Part shown: positions 24,909 to 32,558 of the stretch, piece after piece
How the letters are laid out: the number at the start of each line of letters is the position of its first letter
How positions within the stretch are numbered: position 1 is the stretch's first letter
Assembly (NCBI GenBank): GCA_948465965.1
Contig: CAOJYR010000010.1
Location: forward strand, 1 to 49,026
DNA: 49,026 nt
Direction of reading: 5' to 3'
Origin: an uncultured Mycoplasmatota bacterium
GTDB lineage: Bacteria; Bacillota_I; Bacilli_A; RF39; UBA660
Made by a program: the position numbers and the translations under genes
Notes under the pieces: generated by a model
The model's input: the letters and a program-made list of their open reading frames with translations, nothing else
What the model was told of the DNA's origin: nothing
The model's database searches: none

Positions 24909-25874
24909 ATGGAGCAAGATTTAATTCGAATTATGTTGGAGTCTGGAATAATATATCTTGGTTATGGATTGATTCCAGCGGTGACTAGTAAACTTATTTT
25001 AAATAGATCAAAGAGGATTGCTAATCATCAGACTATAGTAGATATTGATTTTATTCAATCTAAAATGAATAATAAAATGGATACAGTAGTGGATGTTTCT
25101 AATAGAGATACTTTGGTTCCCTACATTACTATTTTAGAAAAGTATTTGGATGATAGTGATAAAAGGGTAATGTATAATAATATCCATTCATTAGAGATTG
25201 GAAAAATTAGATTTCGGTTTTTATTTGGTGTTTGTGGAAGCTACAATTCTGAAAAAAACAGATTAAGGTATTTTGTTCAGAATAATATTGGGCATGAGTT
25301 TCTTCATATGGCGTCTTCCTATTATGATTCTCGGAAAAAGGTAATATTGTCTGGGTTTCGACAATCGTATAAAGGAAATTCAATGGGAAAAGGTATTAAT
25401 GAGGGGTATACAGAACTTTTAGCTTCGCGATTTTTTAATAAGGATCATAAGGTAAGAACTTATAAAAAGTTAGTAAGGCTTGCTACGTTAGTTGAGTTCT
25501 TCTTTGATGATCCAAGGGATATGCAACATTTATATTTTAATCATAATTTACCAGGGCTGGTGAATCATTTAAGTAAGTATGCTAAAAAAGAGGATGTAAT
25601 TAATATATTATTTAAAATGGATGAGATAATTTTATTACAGGGGAGTCCTGTAGTTAGTCCTGTTTTAGTTGCTGATTATATAAAAACACAAATTACTCTT
25701 TATAATTGGTTTATGAATTCTGATTTTTCTGTAGAAAAGAAAAATGAGTTTAAAAAGTTAATATGTACGGATAAGATGGTAAAGTTACTTATTGATAACT
25801 GGGGTATAAAATTAAATAGAAATTCTTCCTATAATAATGATAATGATGATGATATTGATCATAAAAGTTTATAG
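24909..25874 (+). CDS. Putative HEXXH zinc metallopeptidase of unknown family
   Basis: A 321-residue protein with a hydrophobic N-terminus (about residues 8-28) and a candidate zinc site: His129-Glu-Phe-Leu-His133 (IGHEFLHMAS), followed 32-36 residues later by NEGYTELLA with Glu165 and Glu169. This is the layout of gluzincin-type peptidases, where the downstream Glu is the third ligand. The C-terminal tail is Asp/Asn-rich. It begins 17 bases after valS, so it is probably in the same T-box-controlled transcript. The family and substrate are not recognised. Confidence 0.65.
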   Translation: MEQDLIRIMLESGIIYLGYGLIPAVTSKLILNRSKRIANHQTIVDIDFIQSKMNNKMDTVVDVSNRDTLVPYITILEKYLDDSDKRVMYNNIHSLEIGKIRFRFLFGVCGSYNSEKNRLRYFVQNNIGHEFLHMASSYYDSRKKVILSGFRQSYKGNSMGKGINEGYTELLASRFFNKDHKVRTYKKLVRLATLVEFFFDDPRDMQHLYFNHNLPGLVNHLSKYAKKEDVINILFKMDEIILLQGSPVVSPVLVADYIKTQITLYNWFMNSDFSVEKKNEFKKLICTDKMVKLLIDNWGIKLNRNSSYNNDNDDDIDHKSL

Positions 25875-25941
25875 ATTAAAAATGAAATGTTAATTTATTT
25901 TCTCAGATTATATTATTAAGTAAAAATTAGTTTTATATAGC

Positions 25942-25978
25942 AAAAAACTACTAGTTAATGTGAACTAGTAGTTTTTTT
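25942..25978. terminator. Bidirectional terminator between valS operon and collagen-like genes
   Basis: ACTACTAGTT and AACTAGTAGT form a perfect 10-bp stem flanked by A and T tracts, so it can act on both converging transcripts. Confidence 0.9.
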
Positions 25979-26019
25979 AGATTATAGATAAAACTCTGTT
26001 TTTCTATTTTAAATAATTT

Positions 26020-26706
26020 CTAGTTTATTTTTTTTACAGTTAAAGTAGCGTTGGTACCACTTCCTAATGTTACTCCAACTGCAATTAAGGCTGATACTGC
26101 CATATCAATTACATCATTTGCATTAAGATTTACGATTACGCTTCCACTATAAATTGAACTTGTTCCTACTGACAAAGCTCTTGAGATAACTGTTGATGGA
26201 ATATTGGTACCATTTTGTCTAACTGCCATCGTTAATGTAGTTCCGAGTGCTACTGATACGTTAGTATAGAAGTTAATCTCGTATGTTCCAGCCTGACTAA
26301 CTGTAATACTATTTGTAGGTGTATATGTGGTATTTAAATTTGGCATTGAAACTGGAAGTGGAACTTGTGATTGGGTTCCGATTCCTAAGGTAATAGTATT
26401 AGATGTGTTGTTGTATTTACCACCATATGTATTAAGTCCGTTAGCAGGTCCAGTAGCTCCAGCTAATCCTTGGGGTCCAGTAGGCCCAGTAGTTCCAGCT
26501 AATCCTTGAGGTCCAGTGGGTCCAGTGGCACCAATTAACCCTTGAGGCCCAGTAGGCCCAGTAGCTCCAGCTAATCCTTGAGGACCAGTAGGTCCAGTAG
26601 TTCCAGCTAATCCTTGAGGTCCAGTAGGTCCAGTAACTCCAGCTAACCCTTGAGGCCCGGTGGGCCCTTGGGGTATGACAAAATTAAGTTCATAATTTGT
26701 ATTCAT
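26020..26706 (-). CDS. Collagen-like BclA-type surface protein
   Basis: A 228-residue protein likely located on the spore surface or exosporium. A short N-terminus ([10 protein letters not shown]) is followed by about 24 Gly-X-Y triplets ([10 protein letters not shown]-type units, residues about 14-88). A C-terminal beta-rich domain of about 135 residues resembles the trimeric C1q/TNF-like BclA head. The ATG at 26706 follows AGGTG; a GTG inside that site is not used. It is the last gene of a three-gene collagen cluster. Role inferred from BclA-family proteins. Confidence 0.85.
   Translation of the reverse strand: MNTNYELNFVIPQGPTGPQGLAGVTGPTGPQGLAGTTGPTGPQGLAGATGPTGPQGLIGATGPTGPQGLAGTTGPTGPQGLAGATGPANGLNTYGGKYNNTSNTITLGIGTQSQVPLPVSMPNLNTTYTPTNSITVSQAGTYEINFYTNVSVALGTTLTMAVRQNGTNIPSTVISRALSVGTSSIYSGSVIVNLNANDVIDMAVSALIAVGVTLGSGTNATLTVKKIN
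26447..26667 (-). repeat. Collagen-coding DNA repeats
   Basis: Tandem 36-bp units encoding two GPTGPQ-GLAGxT hexapeptide pairs repeat about six times with few substitutions. Such arrays commonly vary in copy number between strains. Confidence 0.85.
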
Positions 26707-26732
26707 ACTTATCACCTTTCTCTATATAATTT

Positions 26733-27032
26733 TTAATTATTAGTAGGTGTTATAGTTACACTAGCAGATGTTCCAGGGGCTCCTGTTGTAACTGTTCCTA
26801 TTGAAAATGTTGGTGCTGGTCCAGTAGCTCCAGTGGCACCTGCTAAACCTTGGGGCCCGGTAGGTCCGGTAGTTCCTGCTAAACCTTGAGGGCCAGTAGG
26901 TCCAGTGGCACCCGTTAAACCTTGAGGCCCAGTAGGTCCAGTAGCTCCTGCTAAACCTTGAGGACCGGTAGGTCCAGTGGCACCAGCTGGTATTACAAAG
27001 TCTAATATGTATCCTGTTGGATTATCGTTCAT
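26733..27032 (-). CDS. Collagen-like protein, short
   Basis: A 99-residue protein with an N-terminal [10 protein letters not shown], about 17 Gly-X-Y triplets and a short tail containing [17 protein letters not shown]. The tail motif matches one repeated in the neighbouring gene at 27045-27398 and is common in phage- and spore-associated collagen-like proteins. It lacks the C-terminal globular head of the downstream gene, so it may co-assemble with it. A GAGGAGGG site precedes the ATG. Confidence 0.82.
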   Translation of the reverse strand: MNDNPTGYILDFVIPAGATGPTGPQGLAGATGPTGPQGLTGATGPTGPQGLAGTTGPTGPQGLAGATGATGPAPTFSIGTVTTGAPGTSASVTITPTNN

Positions 27033-27044
27033 TATTTCCCTCCT

Positions 27045-27398
27045 CTAATTTTGTATAGAATTTCCTCCTATTGGAGTTATTGTTGCAGATGCTTGTGTTC
27101 CAGGAGTACCTGTTGTAACTGTACCAATTTCTAGTGTTGGTGCTGGACCTGTTAAGCCACTTGGAATAACAAAATCCAGTAAAACATTATTGGGAGTTCC
27201 GCTGTTTGTTACACTGGCCTGTGTTTCAGGGGCTCCAGTTGTAGTTGAGTTTACTGTGATAGTTGCAGCCGGTAAACCTTGGGGACCAGTAGGTCCAGTA
27301 GCACCTTCTAGACCTTGAGGACCAGTAGGCCCAGTGGGTCCTAAAAGATAACATCCATTTGGATAAGGATAATTCCCATAATATCTTTTACATGTCAT
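27045..27398 (-). CDS. Collagen-like protein with Cys-rich N-terminus
   Basis: A 117-residue protein starting with MTCKRYYGNYPYPNGCYLLG, a Tyr/Cys-rich segment reminiscent of coat-anchoring N-termini. Two short Gly-X-Y blocks follow, then two copies of the TTGAPxTQAS/TTGTPGTQAS motif. It is the first gene of the minus-strand cluster and 12 bases precede the next gene. The two cysteines could cross-link into the spore coat; that is inference. Confidence 0.8.
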   Translation of the reverse strand: MTCKRYYGNYPYPNGCYLLGPTGPTGPQGLEGATGPTGPQGLPAATITVNSTTTGAPETQASVTNSGTPNNVLLDFVIPSGLTGPAPTLEIGTVTTGTPGTQASATITPIGGNSIQN

Positions 27399-27506
27399 TT
27401 TTCATCCTTATAATTAAGTAACTTAATTATTTCCTTTCTTTTTAATTTTACAAAAGCATCTATACTTTAAAATGAAAATATAAATCTTATATACTTCATT
27501 CCAATA

Positions 27507-27534
27507 TAATATATGTTTTTTTTCGTTTTACTGT
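27507..27534 (-). promoter_or_regulatory. Possible SigK-type promoter of the collagen-like cluster
   Basis: On the minus strand, AC (27534-27533) lies exactly 17 bases before CATATATTA (27515-27507), fitting the SigK pattern AC-(16/17)-CATANNNTA. SigK drives late mother-cell surface genes such as bclA. The motif is short and the DNA AT-rich, so this is tentative. Confidence 0.4.
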
Positions 27535-27610
27535 AATGATGTTTAATTACTTAAAACAACAAAATAATGTATGTGAGTAAATTTTTCTATTGTATGGAGG
27601 GGGAATACAA

Positions 27611-27709
27611 TTGAATTATAGCTGTAGTCATCTATATTTTGATTTAGATGATGATTATAAAATTATAAAGATAGTCACTAAAAAAAGGAAAATTTTTGTT
27701 AATTTTTGA
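27611..27709 (+). CDS. Possible very small protein
   Basis: A 32-residue frame with TTG start, preceded by a very strong GGAGGGGG ribosome site seven bases upstream. The product starts MNYSCSHLYFDLDDDYK and ends in a basic, hydrophobic stretch. The ribosome site is the main support; no family is recognised. Confidence 0.3.
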   Translation: MNYSCSHLYFDLDDDYKIIKIVTKKRKIFVNF

Positions 27710-27793
27710 CAGATTTTGTGTACATTTTGTTAAAACGTCTTTTTTTCGACAAAATACTATTTTTGTACTTGTTAGTATATAGATGGTGATAAT

Positions 27794-28246
27794 ATGAAAA
27801 AAACAATTTTATTAGGAATCTTCTTTATTTTATTGGGAGCTTTTTGTGGGAAATATCTTTATACAAATATGATTAATACAGATAGTGTTTTTAATGAGAA
27901 TAATCGATTTTACTTTTTGCAGGAGGGAGTTTATTCTTCCCGTGAAATAATGGATGAGAATATTAAAGATATCAGTAATAAGTTGGTAATTAATGAGGAT
28001 AATAAATATTATGTTTATGTTGGTATAACTAAAGATAAAGATATTGCCAATAAGATAAAAACAATATATGAAGATTTGGGATATCAAATTTATATAAAGG
28101 AAGTTAATTTAAATAATGAAGAATTCACTAATAATCTAGATCAATTTGACTTATTAATTAAAAATAGTAGTTCTGATGATGATGTTTTAACAATAGAAGA
28201 AGTGGTGCTTGCGAATTATGAAGAAATAATTCAAAATAATAAGTAA
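27794..28246 (+). CDS. Membrane-anchored SPOR-like protein in the spoIIB position
   Basis: A 150-residue protein with one N-terminal membrane segment (about residues 4-24) and a domain whose centre (YYVYVGITKDKDIANKIKTIYEDLGYQIYIKEV) reads like a SPOR peptidoglycan-binding domain. In B. subtilis the SPOR protein SpoIIB, which aids engulfment, lies upstream of maf-radC-mreBCD; here this gene lies directly upstream of radC. I infer a SpoIIB-like role from position plus domain. maf and mreB are absent. Confidence 0.6.
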   Translation: MKKTILLGIFFILLGAFCGKYLYTNMINTDSVFNENNRFYFLQEGVYSSREIMDENIKDISNKLVINEDNKYYVYVGITKDKDIANKIKTIYEDLGYQIYIKEVNLNNEEFTNNLDQFDLLIKNSSSDDDVLTIEEVVLANYEEIIQNNK

Positions 28247-28282
28247 AAGTTAAATTATTGTTAATAATATAAAAGGGGAGAT

Positions 28283-28969
28283 ATGAGTTACAAAATAAAA
28301 GATGTTCCTTTAAATGAACGTCCTAGAGAAAGATTAAAAAATGTAGGAAGTGAAAGTTTATCCGATAGTGAATTACTTTCTATTATTTTAAAGACTGGTA
28401 CGATTGATAAATCAGTTAACGAACTGGCTTTAGATGTATTAAAGGAGTATAGTCTTCATGATTTGAAGGATGTTAGTATTCATAATTTAATTAATATTAA
28501 GGGAATAGGTGAAGTAAAGGCAATTGAGCTTTTAGCTTGTATTGAGTTAGGAAAAAGAATCTTTTTGAGAAAAAAAGTTAGTTTGAGAAAATTGAGGAAT
28601 GCTAAAGAAATATGGGAAGATTCTAAATACTTATTTAATGGTATAAAGCAGGAGTGTTTCTATTGTTTATATTTTAATAATAGGCAGGAATTAATAGAAA
28701 GGAAGTTGTTATTTATGGGAACAATTAATCAGAGTATTATTCATCCAAGGGAGATTTTTAAGGAAGCATATAAATTAAGCGCGTCTAGCATTGTTTGTAT
28801 GCATAATCATCCATCTAATGATATAAAACCTAGTAAAGAGGATATTCGCTTTACAGAAAACATAGTTAAATCTGGTTATATACAGGGAATACCAGTAGTG
28901 GATCATATTATTGTAGGTGAAGATAGTTTTTATAGTTTTTATGATAATAATAATATTTTAAATCTGTAG
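28283..28969 (+). CDS. radC: RadC family JAB/MPN protein
   Basis: A 228-residue RadC protein with an N-terminal helix-hairpin-helix region (NIKGIGEVKAIELLA, about residues 70-88) and a C-terminal JAMM metalloprotein domain with His174-x-His176 and Asp187 (MHNHPS...KED). Despite the name, no DNA-repair role is established. It lies in the conserved radC-mreC-mreD order. AAAGGGGAG precedes the ATG. Confidence 0.95.
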   Translation: MSYKIKDVPLNERPRERLKNVGSESLSDSELLSIILKTGTIDKSVNELALDVLKEYSLHDLKDVSIHNLINIKGIGEVKAIELLACIELGKRIFLRKKVSLRKLRNAKEIWEDSKYLFNGIKQECFYCLYFNNRQELIERKLLFMGTINQSIIHPREIFKEAYKLSASSIVCMHNHPSNDIKPSKEDIRFTENIVKSGYIQGIPVVDHIIVGEDSFYSFYDNNNILNL

Positions 28970-29021
28970 TTGTATCTAAAATTAAATTATATTATAATAA
29001 GTAGGAATGGGATGATGGATA

Positions 29022-29822
29022 ATGTATAAAAGAAAAGGTAAGAAAAATTATAATAAAAAAATAATAGTTCCAATAATTTGTTTAATTATTTTTATTTTAT
29101 TATTTTTATCTGTTCAGCTTAATAGAAGTGTAATCTTTGGTGAGGGGATTTTTAAAGATACCGCCATGTTTTTTAATAGGGTGATTATGTATCCTTTTAC
29201 TACTTTAAATAAAGATAAGGATCTTGATCAAAGTGAAAGTTATATTATTCAAAAGAATGTTAATGCATCTTTAGAAAAGGAAATTCAAGAATTAAAAGAT
29301 ACTTTAGAACTTAATAAAACATTGACTGAGTATAGTACGGAGAATGCAACTATTTTATCAAGAAATAAGAGTTATTGGTTTAATAACATGATGATTGATA
29401 AGGGGAGTAAATCTGGAATAAAAAAGGATATGGCTGTAATCACTAAGAACGGACTTATTGGAAAGATTTCTAAGGTTTATAAGTATTCTAGCGAGATTAA
29501 GCTTATTACCTCTGATGATGTTAATTACAAAGTTAGTGTTGCGATAAAAACTGGAAGTGGAGATAGTTATGCAATTTTAAATGGATATGATAAAAAGAAT
29601 GGTTATATAAAGGTTACTGGTGTTGAAAAAACAAGTGATGTTAAAGAAAAAGATAAGATAGTTACTAGTGGACTTGGTGGAATGTTTCCTGGTGGTATTT
29701 ATGTTGGAGAGGTAGCTTCAATAAGAAGTGATAAATACGATTTGAGTAAAACTTTATATATTAAAACAAATCAAGATTTTAATAACATTCATTATGTAAC
29801 TATTCTAAAGGAGAAAAAGTAG
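29022..29822 (+). CDS. mreC: Rod shape-determining protein MreC
   Basis: A 266-residue protein with an N-terminal membrane segment (about residues 12-30), a coiled coil (about 70-100) and the extracytoplasmic beta-barrel domain of MreC (NNMMIDKGSKSGIKKDMAVI, LIGKISKVYKYSSEIKLITS, VTSGLGGMFPGGIYVG). It scaffolds the cell-wall elongation machinery with MreD. mreB is not beside it, unlike in B. subtilis. One base separates it from mreD. Confidence 0.94.
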   Translation: MYKRKGKKNYNKKIIVPIICLIIFILLFLSVQLNRSVIFGEGIFKDTAMFFNRVIMYPFTTLNKDKDLDQSESYIIQKNVNASLEKEIQELKDTLELNKTLTEYSTENATILSRNKSYWFNNMMIDKGSKSGIKKDMAVITKNGLIGKISKVYKYSSEIKLITSDDVNYKVSVAIKTGSGDSYAILNGYDKKNGYIKVTGVEKTSDVKEKDKIVTSGLGGMFPGGIYVGEVASIRSDKYDLSKTLYIKTNQDFNNIHYVTILKEKK

Positions 29823-29823
29823 T

Positions 29824-30333
29824 ATGGCTATTAGTATTGTTATTGTTGTTATTTCTTTTCTATTAGATATTATTCTTAGTAATTTTTTGCCTTACATGGT
29901 TGGAGGTTTATCATTTTTTACTCCTATGCTTACTATAGTTAGTTTGTTTTTAATTTATCCTTTTTTTAAGAAAGATGAGAAAAAGTATTTTTTAATAGCT
30001 TGCATTTTAGGAATCATTTATGATTTGTTTTTGACTAATTTACTATTTTTTAATGGCATATTGTTTTTTGTGATTGCCTACTTAGTTACTATTTTATATA
30101 AATATTTAGAGGTTAACTATATAAATATTTTATTAGATATTATTCTGGTTATAGTTTGTTATGAAGTTGCAACAGCGTTTGTGATATTACTATTTAATTT
30201 GGTTCCAATTTCTTTTTATAAGTTATTTTATAAGATTAGTCATAGTTTGATTTTAAATATTATATATGCAGAAGTTATTTATTTTGTTATAAAAGCACTT
30301 CCTAAAAAATATACAAAGTTAAGTATTAATTAG
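29824..30333 (+). CDS. mreD: Rod shape-determining protein MreD
   Basis: A 169-residue integral membrane protein with about five hydrophobic helices and the MreD-typical GIIYDLFLTNLLFFNG segment near residues 63-78. It partners MreC in lateral wall growth. The start is two bases after the mreC stop with AAAGGAG upstream. A terminator overlaps its end, separating it from spoIVFA. Confidence 0.88.
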   Translation: MAISIVIVVISFLLDIILSNFLPYMVGGLSFFTPMLTIVSLFLIYPFFKKDEKKYFLIACILGIIYDLFLTNLLFFNGILFFVIAYLVTILYKYLEVNYINILLDIILVIVCYEVATAFVILLFNLVPISFYKLFYKISHSLILNIIYAEVIYFVIKALPKKYTKLSIN

Positions 30334-30354
30334 AATACTTAGCTTCTTTTTTTC
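30316..30354 (+). terminator. Terminator overlapping the mreD stop codon
   Basis: AAGTTAAGTATT and AATACTTAGCTT form a 12-bp stem with one G-U pair around a 6-base loop, followed by a T tract. Confidence 0.75.
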
Positions 30355-30361
30355 ATATGAT
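30333..30361 (+). promoter_or_regulatory. Possible SigE-type promoter of spoIVFA-spoIVFB
   Basis: GAATACT (30333-30339) and CATATGAT (30354-30361) are 14 bp apart, near the SigE consensus KMATATT / CATACAHT. The -35 is in the 3' arm of the mreD terminator. spoIVF is SigE-dependent in B. subtilis. Confidence 0.4.
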
Positions 30362-30381
30362 TAGATAGAGGAGACTAATAT

Positions 30382-30957
30382 ATGAAAGCAAATAAGACAG
30401 TAAAGAAAAAACTAGTATTAAGACCTGAGGTTAAAATATTTTTTAGTAAAGTACTTATCACAGTATTAATTTTTTTAGTAGGAATGATTTTAGTAAAGGG
30501 CGATAGTAAGACTAAAAATTTTATAATAGAGAATGTTTATGAAAAGAGTTTCAAATTTACGAAATTGAAGAGTTTCTATGAAAAATATTTTGGGAATATT
30601 TTGTCAGTTGATAAGATTGTTAAAGAAGAACAGGCTGTATTTAGTGAGAAATTAAGTTATAAAAAGGATAATGTTTATAAGGATGGTGTTGCATTAACTG
30701 TAACTGATAAGTATATGGTACCTGTACTTGAAAGTGGAATTGTTATTTTCGTTGGAGAAAAAGAAGGGTATGGAAATACAGTTATTATTGAACAAATCGA
30801 TGGTGTAGATGTTTATTATTCTAATATTAGTACTAGTAATATAAAACTTTATGATTATATAGAAAAAGGAAAGTTATTAGGAGAGGTTAATGATAATAAG
30901 TTATATTTGGTATTTCAAAAAGATGGGAAGTATTTAGATTATAAAAAATATTTATAA
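30382..30957 (+). CDS. spoIVFA: SpoIVFA-like regulator with degenerate M23 domain
   Basis: A 191-residue protein: a basic cytoplasmic N-terminus, one membrane segment (about residues 22-40) and a LytM/M23-like domain (about 105-190; GYGNTVIIEQIDGVDVYYSN). The metal-binding His residues of active M23 enzymes are absent, as expected for SpoIVFA, which anchors and restrains the SpoIVFB protease until the forespore signal arrives. The ending YLVFQKDGKYLDYKKY also fits SpoIVFA. It overlaps the probable start of spoIVFB. The mreD-spoIVFA-spoIVFB order recalls B. subtilis mreBCD-minCD-spoIVFAB without minCD. Confidence 0.82.
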   Translation: MKANKTVKKKLVLRPEVKIFFSKVLITVLIFLVGMILVKGDSKTKNFIIENVYEKSFKFTKLKSFYEKYFGNILSVDKIVKEEQAVFSEKLSYKKDNVYKDGVALTVTDKYMVPVLESGIVIFVGEKEGYGNTVIIEQIDGVDVYYSNISTSNIKLYDYIEKGKLLGEVNDNKLYLVFQKDGKYLDYKKYL

Positions 30958-31696
30958 GTATATTGATGTTAATCCTTTGGTCTATGTATTTGGTATATTC
31001 TCAGTATTTACGGCTTCTTTTATTCCTTTTTTTGTTATTAGTTTTTTAATTGTAATTCATGAAGTAGGCCATTTTTTGATGACTTTACTTTTGGGTGGAG
31101 AGGTTATTAAAATCTATATTTATCCATTAGGTGGTATTTCTAAATTTAGATTTGATATTAATATTAGTATATTTAAGGAGTTTTTAATCTTAATAGCTGG
31201 GCCAGTTAGTCAAATGTTTGCTTATTTTTTCTTGATTCATGTATTTAGTGATTATTGTGAATTAATTACTATTTATCACTATGGAATATTGTTTTTTAAT
31301 TTGTTACCAATTTATCCTTTAGATGGCGGAAAATTAGTGAATTTATTTTTTTCTTTATTTATATCTTATAGAAGTAGTTTGATAGTTAGTATAGGGTTAA
31401 GTTTTGTTGTCGTATTATTTTTAAGTTTTATTGGATATGGTATTGGTAATATTACTTTAAATTTTATAGTTATGGTTATTTTTTTACTTTATAAAATTGT
31501 TTTGGAGTATAAACAGATTAATTATTTATATGAGAAATTTTTGTTGGAAAGATATTTAAAAAAATATAATTTTAAAAATGGAATTATAGTTGATCGATTA
31601 GAGAAATTTAGAAGAAATAGGCGTCATTTAGTTAAAATGGATGATAATTATTATTTTGAGAGGGAAATATTAGAAAAAAAGTATAAAAATTATTGA
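30938..31696 (+). CDS. spoIVFB: SpoIVFB site-2 intramembrane metalloprotease, apparent non-AUG start
   Basis: A polytopic membrane zinc protease that cleaves pro-SigK in the mother cell. Numbered from 30938, His41-Glu-Val-Gly-His45 is the zinc motif, and NLLPIYPLDGGK supplies Asp129. About five to six membrane segments and a basic C-terminal tail follow. The only standard start, TTG 30977, has no ribosome site and would remove the segment NIYKYIDVNP, which aligns with the B. subtilis N-terminus. ATT at 30938 or ATA at 30941, inside the end of spoIVFA, fits length and a weak GGGAAG site. A frameshift link to spoIVFA is the alternative. Confidence 0.85.
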   Translation: MIKNIYKYIDVNPLVYVFGIFSVFTASFIPFFVISFLIVIHEVGHFLMTLLLGGEVIKIYIYPLGGISKFRFDINISIFKEFLILIAGPVSQMFAYFFLIHVFSDYCELITIYHYGILFFNLLPIYPLDGGKLVNLFFSLFISYRSSLIVSIGLSFVVVLFLSFIGYGIGNITLNFIVMVIFLLYKIVLEYKQINYLYEKFLLERYLKKYNFKNGIIVDRLEKFRRNRRHLVKMDDNYYFEREILEKKYKNY

Positions 31697-31722
31697 CTTT
31701 TAAAATTTTATTGTGCTATAAT
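31693..31722 (+). promoter_or_regulatory. Promoter of tRNA-Ala
   Basis: TTGACT (31693-31698) and TATAAT (31717-31722) have an 18-bp spacer. The following leader (31723-31742) is nearly identical to that of the tRNA-Ser operon at 17545. Confidence 0.75.
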
Positions 31723-31757
31723 CAGTTTGTCGACCGAAAAGTTGGTTAAATTGATAT

Positions 31758-31833
31758 GGGGCATTAGCTCAGCTGGGAGAGCGCCACGTTTGCACCGTGG
31801 AGGTCAGCGGTTCGATCCCGCTATGCTCCACCA
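31758..31833 (+). tRNA. tRNA-Ala (UGC)
   Basis: A 76-nt cloverleaf with acceptor GGGGCAT/ATGCTCC, anticodon loop TTTGCAC and encoded CCA. A monocistronic unit with its own promoter and terminator. Confidence 0.97.
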
Positions 31834-31843
31834 TATTGAATAC

Positions 31844-31872
31844 AAAGGAACTTTTATAAGTTTCTTTTTTTT
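31844..31872 (+). terminator. Terminator of tRNA-Ala
   Basis: AAAGGAAC and GTTTCTTT pair (one G-U) around an 8-base loop, followed by a T tract. Confidence 0.7.
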
Positions 31873-31933
31873 CTTTTCTTGTTGCGTATGAAAAGAAATG
31901 TTATAATAATATATATTAGGAGTGTGGGTTTAT

Positions 31934-32539
31934 ATGTCTAAGTTTGATATGGATGAAGGTTTTGTAGTAGCAACTATTATGAGCACAAAAGAAAAACATT
32001 TTGGTGAGACATTTGTAACATTTAGGGAACTTAATATTATTCAATCGATTTTACAGGATGAGTTTAACAGTAAAAAATTAAATGTTTCTATTAATGATAA
32101 TATAGATAGAGATTATTTTGAGGTTTTAGATGGAGTTATTGTATTAAATGATGAAAGATGTATTTCTTTTAGTAAAGTTGTAGGTAAATATATAGCTTCT
32201 TGTCCCTCAATTGATATTTTAAATATAGTTTGGAATGATGAATTTATATATAAAAACATTTCCAAGATGAAAAGGGATGAGTATAGTGGGTTGCCTTATA
32301 TTCCTGCTGAGTTAGATGAAATTATAGAAAAGATATTGGATAATCCAAATGATTTCTATGAAAAAGTTGCACAAGAATTGTCTAGTAAAGAATATGGTTT
32401 TATAAATGAAAGGTTAAAAGAAAAAGCTACCTGTGCAAATTGTAGGAGCAATTGTAGTGGTGGTCCAAACGATTATAAATGTAATAGGTGGTCAAATGAT
32501 GTATTAGTTGGTAGGGCTAAGGTTTTAAGTAAGGTTTAA
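31934..32539 (+). CDS. Hypothetical protein with C-terminal cysteine cluster
   Basis: A 201-residue soluble protein of unknown function. I choose the ATG at 31934, although the TAGGAG site is 11 bases away; GTG at 31922 is the alternative. The C-terminal 35 residues contain CANCRSNCSGGPNDYKC, a spacing that could bind zinc or an iron-sulfur cluster. It ends 19 bases before the Nudix gene, so the two may be cotranscribed. Confidence 0.7.
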   Translation: MSKFDMDEGFVVATIMSTKEKHFGETFVTFRELNIIQSILQDEFNSKKLNVSINDNIDRDYFEVLDGVIVLNDERCISFSKVVGKYIASCPSIDILNIVWNDEFIYKNISKMKRDEYSGLPYIPAELDEIIEKILDNPNDFYEKVAQELSSKEYGFINERLKEKATCANCRSNCSGGPNDYKCNRWSNDVLVGRAKVLSKV

Positions 32540-32558
32540 TTAGGAAGGTAGGTATTTT

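Larger units (their letters stand above)
27399..27793. other. Intergenic region between collagen cluster and SPOR-domain gene
   Basis: A 395-base AT-rich stretch. It contains a possible SigK promoter for the collagen genes (27507-27534, minus) and a possible 32-residue plus-strand ORF (27611-27709). I see no RNA gene or clear terminator in it. Confidence 0.6.

Noticed and set aside
26327-26509. Plus-strand frame inside the collagen-like gene
   Set aside because: It is an antisense shadow of Gly-X-Y codons.
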